DNA of 64,000 nucleotides, from NCBI GenBank assembly GCA_021432635.1, contig MU270048.1, positions 434,001-498,000 on the forward strand, in the 5' to 3' direction. Below the pieces are notes generated by a model. The model was not told where the DNA came from. It made no database searches and saw only the letters and a list, made by a program, of their open reading frames with translations. Shown in pieces: positions 22,538 through 31,357 of the stretch. Origin of the DNA: Thozetella sp. PMI_491 (lineage: Eukaryota; Ascomycota; Sordariomycetes; Chaetosphaeriales; Chaetosphaeriaceae). Positions within the stretch are counted from its first letter, which is position 1. Each line of letters starts with the position of its first letter. Made by a program: the position numbers and the translations under genes.

Positions 22538-23775
22538 GTGCCATGCTTTTAAGGGCATCGGAGAGTGGGCGGGGCGGCTTTGCTATGTCTGAGCGTGTTA
22601 CTTAGATTCCCCGGGAGCGATGGCCACCTTTTTTTTTTTTTGTCCCCTTTGTTTCCTCTCTAATGTTGTCACGACATGACATCTCACGAAGGGAGTATGG
22701 GCGGGGAAGGGGGCTCAGTTTGGGCCCGGATGGGATGGATAGGGATGAGGGCTAGAGCATCGGGACTCAGAAACGCACTTTGGGTCAAGACATGCAGGGT
22801 CAGGGGCTATATCAAGGACGAGGAGGCAGGTGTTGTCGGGCGAGTTACGCGAGGGCCCGAGGACGGTCTGAGTTTGTTGCCCAATTGGCATTCGATTTTG
22901 TCTAGTGGGCAATTTGATCCTCTAGCCCTAGCTACGGTTTTCCGTACTTGGGGGGCAAAAAAACATACGCATCTAAAGGGGCGATGCCAGCCCGACTGAT
23001 TTGCAGCTTCAGCCCAGCTCTCTGCCTCTCCTCTCCCTTTACGCCGTGTCCCACCCGCTGCTCCCTCTACATAGGTGCCTCCCCACTTGGGCCACTGCAG
23101 CGCCTACCAGCTTCGCCTGGGTCGCGGGCGACTAAACCGAGCGACTAAGGTGCCGCCAAGACTTGCAACAAAGGTCGGGCTGCAGCCCAGGGGCCGTTCA
23201 GCCTCTGAGGCCCCACAACCATCGGCACGGGGCCTCTGAAGAAAGTCTTGGCAGCAGGGGGCCTAGCAAATTGATGCTACAACGAAGCGATTTTGTGGTC
23301 GGCACCGCCCTCTGTCGACGTCGGAGTAGGTTCTGCGTCTGCGACACATCTTTTTACTTCTTCTCTTGATGTTGTCTTTCTGTCGGCGATCCCCTCAACT
23401 TTCTCCTTCGCTGCCAATTGAGATTTCCTCATTCCGCTCACTCGCAGCCTAAAGGTATAACGTACGACGCCTCGGTCTCATACCTAAACCAAGATCACGC
23501 CCCCGCATACTCGCTTCTCCTCCACACACCCCTAGCCTGGGAAAGGCTGAGGACCGCCGGCCAAAAAAAAAATTTACGGGAGCCTCAATAGCCAGCCTCC
23601 TCGACACAAACAATTGACCCGCTGCGCAGGTGATACGCGCAAGGACACACGCGATAGAATTCCGAGACTGCGCAGTGCGCAACTTTGCTGCCCTCGACGG
23701 GAAGCCAATAGAGACAGGGAGAAAGCCCAGCCTCGTCGCGTCGGCTTCGAGACGCGACGTGCCGGCCTCGTCGTC
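22538..23775. other. Intergenic, with poly-T tract
   Basis: Contains the ADGF 3' UTR, a T13-like run near 22630 and, towards the right, a C/T-rich leader of the next gene. The plus frame is open from 23614 without an ATG. No other feature seen. Confidence 0.45.
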
Positions 23776-25398
23776 ATGGCGGAACCCGTCTCGTGGTTCC
23801 CTCACGGCGAGTCTGACAGCCCTGGCTGGCGTTTCGATGTCATCACTCTGCTCGCTGTCATCGGCGAGAGCAGCGTCGCCGACCACTCACAGGCCATCAC
23901 GGCAAGCTTCTTGTGCATGCTGCCCCGCATCATCCCGGCGCCCCAGGCCATGTTGCGCGCCACACGCCCGCCCCGGATGCCCGAGGTGACGGCCAAGATG
24001 GCGGGCGTGTACAGCGGCGTGGTGCTGGACTCGGTCGGCTTCTTCGCCAACATCATCCACCCCCTCGACGACATGCGCCCTTTCGCCTTCAGGATAATCG
24101 AGATCAAACACAAGGACCTCAACGAGGCCGCCGGCGGCGTGAGCGCTAGCGGAGTGCCGGCATCGCCTTCGAGCCACTTGTTCAGGAGGTCGCAGTCGGG
24201 GCCTCGGCAACTGCACGGCAAGCTCCCGCGGGCCCCGGCGGAGGGCGAGGATAGCAATGAGAAGGCCGCGTCCTCTAATGGCGCCACGCGAGCCAGCACC
24301 ATGGCGTCGGGCCTCAGCGGGATCATCGACCCGGACCCGGAGCAGGCTGGGTCCCCCGGGGTCGGCATTCGGCGGCGCTTGACCTTGAAAGAGACGCTGA
24401 CGGATATACTGGCGAACCCCACCCTCCACAACAACAAGCAGCGGCCGGCGGTGCCACCCAAGTTCTGGTCGCCCGTGCACATCCTCAGCATCTTCTCCAC
24501 CTTACTCTCGCTGGCTCTCATCATCGTCGCTGGCGTCATGAAGGACGGCACGGCCATGGTGGCTGTCGCCATCATCAGCTTCGCCAGCTCCATCGTCGGC
24601 TATGCGAGCTGGTGGCGGCCGGTACTCTCGATCCGAAGCCACACCAACAAAGTACCCAAGGGCGACATCATGATCAGGACACGCGAGGGCGCCTTTGTGC
24701 TCGTCCGCTGCACCGAGGACGTGGCGCGCGAGCTGTATGCAGGCACCGAGGAGTGTGTCTACTACGTTGGCGACCGCTACTACCGAGCGCTGATGGGCCT
24801 CGGCACGGTGATGATCATGGTGGCGGTGGTGCTACTGGGCAACACCAACTGGAACATGCAGGTCTTTGTGGGCGCGAGCTACATCGTGCTCAATGGGCTC
24901 TACTGGGGCATGGGCCTGCTGCCACGCGAGTTCTTCTGGGACCTGGGCCGGTACGAATGGACGGACGTCACGCCGGAGGACGCAAAGTTCGCCGACGAGA
25001 GCCGCGACCCGGGCGACGTGCACCGCGGCGTCAAGAGCTACACCAGGACCTTGTGGTACGCCATCCGCGACTCGAAGCGGTCCGGCTGGGTTCGCCGCAG
25101 CGGCGCCGCCGCCAACACGAAGCAGTGGGATCAGTGGATGGCCGAGGCCGAGCGGGAGGCCCGCCTCGGCAACCGTGACTGGAATGCGGTGGCGCGCAAG
25201 GACGCCATCATGCGTGAGTGGGAGATAAAGGAGGAGGCGGCCGTCGCGGCGGAAGCCGCGGAGGCGGCCTCGGCTAGCAAGACGAAGCTGGAGACAGTCG
25301 ACGAGGATGCCGATGGCGTGGACGAATCCGTCCAGCACGCCCCCGCCGAGGAGGTCCAGCCCCAGGGGGCTGCTCAAGTCCAAGCCAGCACATTTTAA
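23776..25398 (+). CDS. Conserved-looking integral membrane protein, unknown function
   Basis: A single exon of 540 residues from the ATG at 23776 (context GTCATGGC), reading MAEPVSWFPHGESDSPGWRF. Residues 1-120 look folded but soluble (SFLCMLPRIIPAPQAMLR, VLDSVGFFANIIHPLDDMRP). Residues about 125-215 are Ser/Pro/Gly-rich and probably disordered. Two hydrophobic hairpins follow: 235-278 (SIFSTLLSLALIIVAGVM; AMVAVAIISFASSIVGYASW) and 338-382 (LGTVMIMVAVVLLGN; VFVGASYIVLNGLYWGMGLL). The C-terminal 130 residues are charged and Ala/Glu-rich (EAAVAAEAAEAAS). No family recognised. The strongly GC-ending codons and lack of stops over 1.6 kb make it a real gene. Confidence 0.75.
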   Translation: MAEPVSWFPHGESDSPGWRFDVITLLAVIGESSVADHSQAITASFLCMLPRIIPAPQAMLRATRPPRMPEVTAKMAGVYSGVVLDSVGFFANIIHPLDDMRPFAFRIIEIKHKDLNEAAGGVSASGVPASPSSHLFRRSQSGPRQLHGKLPRAPAEGEDSNEKAASSNGATRASTMASGLSGIIDPDPEQAGSPGVGIRRRLTLKETLTDILANPTLHNNKQRPAVPPKFWSPVHILSIFSTLLSLALIIVAGVMKDGTAMVAVAIISFASSIVGYASWWRPVLSIRSHTNKVPKGDIMIRTREGAFVLVRCTEDVARELYAGTEECVYYVGDRYYRALMGLGTVMIMVAVVLLGNTNWNMQVFVGASYIVLNGLYWGMGLLPREFFWDLGRYEWTDVTPEDAKFADESRDPGDVHRGVKSYTRTLWYAIRDSKRSGWVRRSGAAANTKQWDQWMAEAEREARLGNRDWNAVARKDAIMREWEIKEEAAVAAEAAEAASASKTKLETVDEDADGVDESVQHAPAEEVQPQGAAQVQASTF

Positions 25399-27082
25399 TA
25401 TCGCACGTGTGCCGGCCACTCCCGGGCGCAACCTATCTTGACTGCTCCAGCCATGGAGAGCTCCAGTGTGTGCGGTCTGTGTTGGATCTACACAGCATCG
25501 GGGGAGCTGTGGGTGAAGTTGCTGGGAGGCGCTGGCCTGGGGGAGTACGGAGTGCCGCGTGGCAAGCAACGCAGCGGCCCCCTATGAATAGTTTACTATC
25601 TACGCTGTCCATACCTTTTTGTTTTTGGCAAGCGAGTTTCGCAGCGGCGTTTTTAGTCTTGGGGGCGTTACTAAAACCAAACAAATGATATATCGGATGG
25701 GTTTTCAGATCCGTAGGGCCACGGCTGGGTTGCATCGGAATCGGGATATAGCATACCTAGGTTAATGGAAGACACTATAGCCAATATTTCTTGGCAGACT
25801 TAGCCGACGAATAGTGCTGCCAGCCGGCCCAATTCTGTCCCGTCATCGCTTGCGCGGCCAACGTAATTATATGCCCTCCGCATTGGGCAGGCTACGCATC
25901 TGGCATGTAGGCAAACGCAAAAGGAGACAGGCACCGCACTAGGCAGGGCTTCTCCGCGGGATTGCGCGGTCTCGTGGCCGACGTGTGCTTGCACGGAGTG
26001 AAAGAAGACACGACGGCTAGCGAGGAAGAAAAAACTTGGCACGCCTCCCCGGTACTTCGCGAAGCTTGATGCCGCTTTGAGCGCAAGCTTTGACCCTGTT
26101 CAGGCCCGGCGGCACCTATGGCAGCAAAGAGATAACCATGCTTTCCGCGGCTGGGCCTCAAATCCAACTAGGTAGGTAGCACAGGGCTCCATATGTGTAC
26201 ATAGCAATTATGCAGCAGCGGTCGCGTGAGCCTCCAGACCCGATAACGCCCGCCCCGGGACGAGCACCGCCGGCGTGTCTAGGGAGGCTGACGGCCCGGA
26301 ACACGCCGAGCGTGTGGGGGTTCGTTCGGCCTCGGCCGGTTCGCATCGGTACCCACGGGGTGCGGCGTTAGGGCCAGGCAGACGCTCAGGCAGAAGGCCG
26401 CCTGTCCAATGGCCTGGACAAGAGCCGCATCTCAGGGAGTGTCGCATGCACGACTCAGGAGAGGACACGGTAGTGAAGTAGGGGAGTACAAGGAAGCAGA
26501 GAGAAGGCCCCTCCCTGGAGCCAGAGTGTCCTGACTGACTGGCGCTCTGATCATCGTCACTAGTACTAGTGGGCGCCGGGCCCCTGCTACGCAGCACCTA
26601 ATTACGGCTTGTGTGGGTTATCGAGCATTGAGGCAGGTCGGATGTGGCCTCTTCCTGCCCCTCGGCGCTCGGGGTCGGCTTCCCACTCCTACTCCTCCTT
26701 GTGGGATTGGGGATGGCCGATGGGGTAGGTAAGGGAGATTGAGGGACTTTTTGGCCAGTGCACAGCGCAGCGCGACGGGCTGGCTCAGTGGAAATTGGGA
26801 ACACGAATGACCCGACTGCCTCAGGACAAGAGCGTAAGCCAGCCGCAAGTAATATGGATTACGAGCAGAGGCTAAGGTAGAAGCGGAGGCCAGAGGGCTG
26901 TGAGCTGCAGGAAATCGGGGTTCAGCAACGAATCGGGTATCGCTTAAGCAGGATCCTGGCGACTCCCCAGCCCCAGAGCACACTGGGGGCAGAGCACAGT
27001 TGCGGCAGAGCACAGTTGCGGCAGATAGAGCCCCTCCCCCGCCGAAAAGTCGTCGATGAAACGGAACCCACCGTGGAGAGTA

Positions 27083-27089
27083 TGAGTCA
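27083..27089. promoter_or_regulatory. GCN4/CPC1-type site TGAGTCA (distal)
   Basis: A perfect 7-bp AP-1/GCN4 core, 1.5 kb upstream of cpc1 uORF1. A single 7-mer of this kind can occur by chance, so its role is weakly supported. Confidence 0.35.
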
Positions 27090-28340
27090 CAGTTCGTAGG
27101 AGCGACTACGGGTTGCGGTCGCGAAAAGGAATTGGCCCATCTGATTCGACGGCGCGAATCTCTGTCGCAAACTAGGATCCCGTCGCCATTTCCCTCCAGA
27201 GACAGCATCGAGATGCTCTGCGACGATGGCGCCGGGGGTCTTTCTCACTTGGGGGGAAGCCCTCCTCCTGGATGGTGTCGAATATTGTATGTAAGCGGAG
27301 TTAGGACGGACAATCCGCAAGGAATTGGGGCCTATCGCCCTGGGCCCAAAACGGAGATACCCCGAGCTCCGAGGCTATACTCCGTGGTCAGTCTGCAAGC
27401 CCTATCTCGCTCGGTATTGCCAATGGCAGGGCTGGCTGACCAGAAGCCCGCAGCAGGACGAAGGACTGCGCGGGCTGGTGGCTGCCATGCAGATGTCGTA
27501 TTGGCCGCGCGCAGTTGAGCGAAAAGTCAAGGGAGCCGACAGGTGGCATCCACAGGGCACGGAGCCAATTGCAGCCGGTAGGCCTAGCTGCAGGACGGCT
27601 TCGCAAGGCTTTGCGCGTCCCACCCAGCTTTTTTTTTCCCTTCCCCCAGGGCCGAACACGACAAGCTGGCGACGCCGCCCCGTTCTCAATGTCCTTCAGG
27701 TTTAGGCAGGTAAAACAAGGAAGAACGGGAAGGCACTTGCAATGCGCCCTTGGATGCCAAACTGCCCACGACGCCCTTTGACGCGGCGTGTCGCCTGCCT
27801 AACCCCCAGAACGTCATGGAATCTGAGGCCAAACCTAGGGCGCGTTTGCTAGGCCGCGCCTGAGTTTCGAGAAACGGTTATCTTTTGACAACTGGTGAAA
27901 GCTCGGGCTGGCGTTCCGCCCTTCGAATCAAAAGCCTCGCGCTTATTGGTTCGTGACGACCAGGATGGTACTAACCTGGGGCAGTGCTCCACACAAATTA
28001 GGCGGCTTACGGGCCTTGGGAAGGTTCCATGCAGCTGGTCGCAACCTGAACCCGGCGGGTCAGGTACCTCGTCGTCGTGCTTGCTTTGAGCGTCTCTTGC
28101 GCAAAAAGATCGATTGTGTCTTGCGGAAAATTCGAGGAACCGCGAGGCACACGAAAAGATAACATTGTCCAATTTTCTCGCGGATCGACGGTCTGGCGGG
28201 CGGTGCGGCGCTATCCGGGGCGTAGCAGCCAAGTAGAGGAGGAAAGCGACATCTGTCAATGCACCGCAGGGGTGTACCTCCTCGGGCTCTTCGTCCCATG
28301 GACCCGGCCAACTCAAAGAGGAATGGTGGGATTTTGCCTA

Positions 28341-28347
28341 TGACTCA
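28341..28347. promoter_or_regulatory. GCN4/CPC1-type site TGACTCA in cpc1 promoter
   Basis: A perfect TGACTCA, the binding core known for GCN4 and CPC1, lies about 250 bp upstream of uORF1. cpc-1 in Neurospora is known to activate its own transcription through such elements, so autoregulation here is a reasonable inference. Confidence 0.6.
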
Positions 28348-28598
28348 TTCCTAATTGTTGGTACTCCATCCCAACTGGCTGCAGCGTCCGCCGACTGGCT
28401 GTTAGGGCACTAGTGGTCTCACCGAACCCCTGCCTAGGGCGTCCACCGGCGCTTTCTGCGCCTGGCTTTGGGGCCTTGGGTGCCTGAAAAATACATAACG
28501 TGCGCGGCCCCAGAAAATCTCGCCCTTCCTCTCTCTTCCCTCTACCACCCCCAGGCTCCCAAACCCGTACCCAAACAGATATCAAAGCATTATTCAAG

Positions 28599-28607
28599 AT
28601 GCTTTAA
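28599..28607 (+). promoter_or_regulatory. cpc1 uORF1 (Met-Leu-stop)
   Basis: The first ATG of the inferred leader encodes only ATG CTT TAA. Its stop codon lies in the same frame as CPC1 and closes the main frame at its 5' end. By analogy with GCN4 uORF1 and Neurospora cpc-1 uORF1, a two-codon uORF would allow ribosomes to resume scanning and reinitiate downstream. Confidence 0.75.
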
Positions 28608-29300
28608 AGCGCCCCCGACCCCGTGTCGTCCCCAGCTTCAGACTTGCGTTTCGCAACCGTCAAAATTTCTTCCCAACAGACAAACCTTTTCCCCACTCAA
28701 CCCCCCTTCGCTTCAGCTCTTCCTGAAAAGGTCGATCTGAACTTTGGTCACCAGCTACATAGCTTCGGCTCAAGTTCTCTCTCCCCCACCGCCACCATTC
28801 CGGCCCAGGACTTTCCAGTCTTCACCACGGATTCAAATCAGTCAACATGGCTTCCCTCTACTTCCACCAGCCTGCCGGCACAATCCGCGCAACAACAGAA
28901 ACTAAAGCATCTGGATCTGCCCCCCAATCAGCAGGACTTTGTCTTGTTCGATCAACCGATCAAGCCGCGTCAACCTAATCGCTCTGTCTCACAACCTTCG
29001 GCCCACCGAGGTGTAGTCACCCAGCTCCCGCAGCACCAGCATCGTAGCCAGCAGCAGTTTTACCCACCGGGCTCCGTTTCCCCGTCACTGCAGGGCACGC
29101 GTGTTGCAAACATCATCCAGGCCACAGGGCATCCACATTCTCCGGCTTTCACAAATCGGCTTAGCTCTCCTGCGCAGAATCCTCAGTTCTACGCTTCGTC
29201 TGCTCCATCTTCGACCGTTGCTTTGAACCAACAGAACCGCCTCGCTCGCCCGCCTGTTCCGTTGTTCGCCCAAAGCACTGGTAGCATACCGCAAGGCAAG
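28608..29300 (+). other. AUG-less in-frame N-terminal extension of CPC1
   Basis: 693 nt in the CPC1 frame, from directly after the uORF1 stop to the CPC1 ATG, contain no stop codon and no in-frame ATG. The translated extension is Gln/Pro/Ser-rich and protein-like (LSPTATIPAQDFPVF, DLPPNQQDFVLFDQP, RPPVPLFAQSTGSIPQG), not random. Near-cognate codons such as the GTG at 28623 could start it. Published work on N. crassa cpc-1 reports just this: a conserved stop-free extension with initiation at non-AUG codons giving longer CPC1 isoforms. Translation here is inference. Confidence 0.7.
28847..28978 (+). promoter_or_regulatory. cpc1 uORF2 (43 codons)
   Basis: ATG at 28847 in a frame other than CPC1's, running 43 codons (MASLYFHQPAGTIRATTETK...) to TAA at 28976-28978. 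It is the only other ATG between uORF1 and the CPC1 start; none occurs from 28979 to 29300. Position and length match the inhibitory uORF2 of Neurospora cpc-1, which acts like GCN4 uORF4 and is bypassed when eIF2 is phosphorylated. Confidence 0.8.
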
Positions 29301-30071
29301 ATGAACCTTCAAGGTAACCCTTATCTTCTCCCCCTAGAGATTAGCGCCCAGCGCTCACATATGCGCCCGACAGATTTCTCCGACTTGGAGGACTTCACCG
29401 CCTTCGAGGGTGGTGCTTCCACCACGGCGTACTCTTCGCCCGCAATCGCTAGTGTGTTCGACATCAACGGCAGTGCCCCCGGCTCCACCAACATGGGCAC
29501 TGTTTCTCCTCAGGATCTGCTGATCCAGGAGCCGTTCATGTCGGCACCCAACTCCACTGCACTCACGAGCTTGACTTCGCCTTCTATCTATGGCGATACC
29601 TCGCCCGACTTTGGCGATGGCTATGATGTCTCCCCCAGCTTCGGCAGCGGCGACTTTGACGTCCCTAGCAGCGACGTCTGGTATCCGCTCTTCCCTCAGG
29701 AGAATGGCCACGCTCCTCAGGCCCTTAAGCCCGAGCAGTCTCCTGCCGAACAGTCGGACGAGCTCGAGGTCGTCGAGACAACGGCGAGCTCTGGTCACAG
29801 GCGAAAGTCTTCGACCAACTCGCCGCCCTCTGGCCGCCACTCGTCTGTCTCTGGTGTCAACTCTCGCCGTCGGGACAAGCCTCTGCCTCCCATCATCGTC
29901 GAGGACCCCAGTGACGTTGTGGCTATGAAGCGTGCTCGTAACACGCTCGCCGCTCGCAAGTCTCGCGAGCGCAAGGCTCTGAGGTTTGATGAGCTGGAGG
30001 ACAAGATTGCAAAGTTGGAAGCTGAGCGTGATCACTGGAAGAAGATCGCTTTGGGTGGCGGTGGTCAGTAG
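29301..30071 (+). CDS. cpc1: Cross-pathway control protein 1 (GCN4-like bZIP activator)
   Basis: Transcription factor that switches on amino-acid biosynthesis genes under starvation. From the first in-frame ATG (29301, MNLQGNPYLLPLEIS) it has 256 residues; an alternative ATG is at 29361. The N-terminal half is acidic and hydrophobic (RPTDFSDLEDFTAFEGG), with a GCN4-like activation motif WYPLF at 127-131 in an acidic setting. A Ser/Pro linker follows, then the bZIP domain from about residue 210: basic region KRARNTLAARKSRERKALR with the invariant Asn and Arg residues, and a short coiled coil LEDKIAKLEAERDHWKKIAL ending in GGGGQ. The gene is preceded by two uORFs and a long open extension, so control is expected mainly at translation through GCN2 and eIF2 phosphorylation; gcn20 lies 13 kb downstream. 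Confidence 0.93.
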   Translation: MNLQGNPYLLPLEISAQRSHMRPTDFSDLEDFTAFEGGASTTAYSSPAIASVFDINGSAPGSTNMGTVSPQDLLIQEPFMSAPNSTALTSLTSPSIYGDTSPDFGDGYDVSPSFGSGDFDVPSSDVWYPLFPQENGHAPQALKPEQSPAEQSDELEVVETTASSGHRRKSSTNSPPSGRHSSVSGVNSRRRDKPLPPIIVEDPSDVVAMKRARNTLAARKSRERKALRFDELEDKIAKLEAERDHWKKIALGGGGQ

Positions 30072-31357
30072 ACCAGATGCATTCTGCAGTTTTCTATGGA
30101 AGGGTCCAACATCCCTCGACCCTAGGGGGGTCGAGGAGGGGACATAGTGCTGTTTTCTGAATTCTTTCCGTGTCGTTTTCGAGGTTATTTAACTTTAACC
30201 GTGGAGGAAAAGTTGCGCGCGGTCAGCCTGGCTCACCAGCGACGCTCAAGTTCGGACTGTACTTGTGTCTTAGTTTTCGTAGTTTCCTACGACCGGAATC
30301 AATTATTATTCATATCTGAACACCGAACTGGCCCCTCTGATGAAGATCGTTTCCGTGCTTCTAGATTAAGTTCGCTGAGGAGATCTATGCCCTAAGCGGG
30401 GAGTGCCCATCTAACCATTCTTCCCCGCTCCTTGTTCCTGATCTCGCTTCTGTTCCCTGCCCAATCTGCCAAGGGTCAAAGTTTAATTATGTAATGCACC
30501 ATCCCAATCGGTGCCATTTTGGACAACGTTCCATGTGTCTTGAATATCTTGAACCCAGCATACACAGTCACGTCAAGTAACTAGACGTCGCTTGCTGATG
30601 ACAATAAAGCAACCAATACTACTCTGACTGGTGTTAATGTGACAGGCCTTTCTCAAGGCTGCTTGAATTACGTCAAGAACGGCTCAAGTTGGCTACAAAC
30701 ACAGCCTGCATTGAACTCCCACAGGTGTAACGACGGTGCGGTAGACTGTTGCTGGTATTTACGAAAAAGAGGAATACAGTCACTAGCAGCTATCCCACTA
30801 GCTCGCGAAACTCTTCATTTCTCGTATCATGATATCGCACGAGTCAACCAGCATTGATTGCCCAGCTATTTAGAATGTAAGGAGGGCGTGGAGGAGGAAT
30901 AGGTGCGACTGCCATGGTATCACTGCAGAGTCAACGACTATCCACGTGCCCAGGTCTGGAGCATCTGATATGTTGGGCGACGTCCAGTCTTGCATGGTAT
31001 TACATGACGAGAGCATACGCGTTCCGGGAAACTTCATGTGTACTGCCATGACAATAGAAGCTCCTCTCCCCTAGCCAGGAGAGAGCGGGGCCTCTTCTTC
31101 ATTTAGGTCATGATCGTCAAAAGAATATAACACAAAGCAAATCAAATGCCCCTATGCATACACCGTCAATCCGTAATGAGTTTTATCCGCTCTGTAAATG
31201 CCCGGGTTCCCTTCCAGCCCTGGTTTCCTTTCCCACCTGGGCCAGGGAATAGCCATTTCATTAGCCGTAGTTTTTTCTGCATCTATTGTGGCAACAACTA
31301 CCGCCAGCCTATCCAGGCAAAGCGGGGTGTAGAGGGTTGTTTTTATGTGTGATTCCT
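30072..31357. other. Intergenic between convergent genes
   Basis: 3' regions of cpc1 and of the large minus-strand gene. Lower GC than the coding DNA. Apart from the hairpin at 30114-30136 nothing is recognised. Confidence 0.5.
30114..30136 (+). other. Perfect 9-bp hairpin in cpc1 3' UTR
   Basis: CCTCGACCC (30114-30122) and GGGTCGAGG (30128-30136) pair around TAGGG, 42 nt after the cpc1 stop codon. Stem of 9 bp, mostly G-C. Possible RNA structure; function unknown. Confidence 0.6.

Larger units (their letters stand above)
25399..28598. other. Intergenic and cpc1 promoter region
   Basis: About 3.2 kb without a supportable gene; short frames only. The right part is the cpc1 promoter, with two perfect GCN4/CPC1-type sites (27083-27089 and 28341-28347) and a C/T-rich segment from 28520 that probably begins the mRNA leader. 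Confidence 0.5.

Noticed and set aside
26770-26860. tRNA-like A box TGGCTCAGTGG
   Set aside because: No B box follows and stems do not pair.
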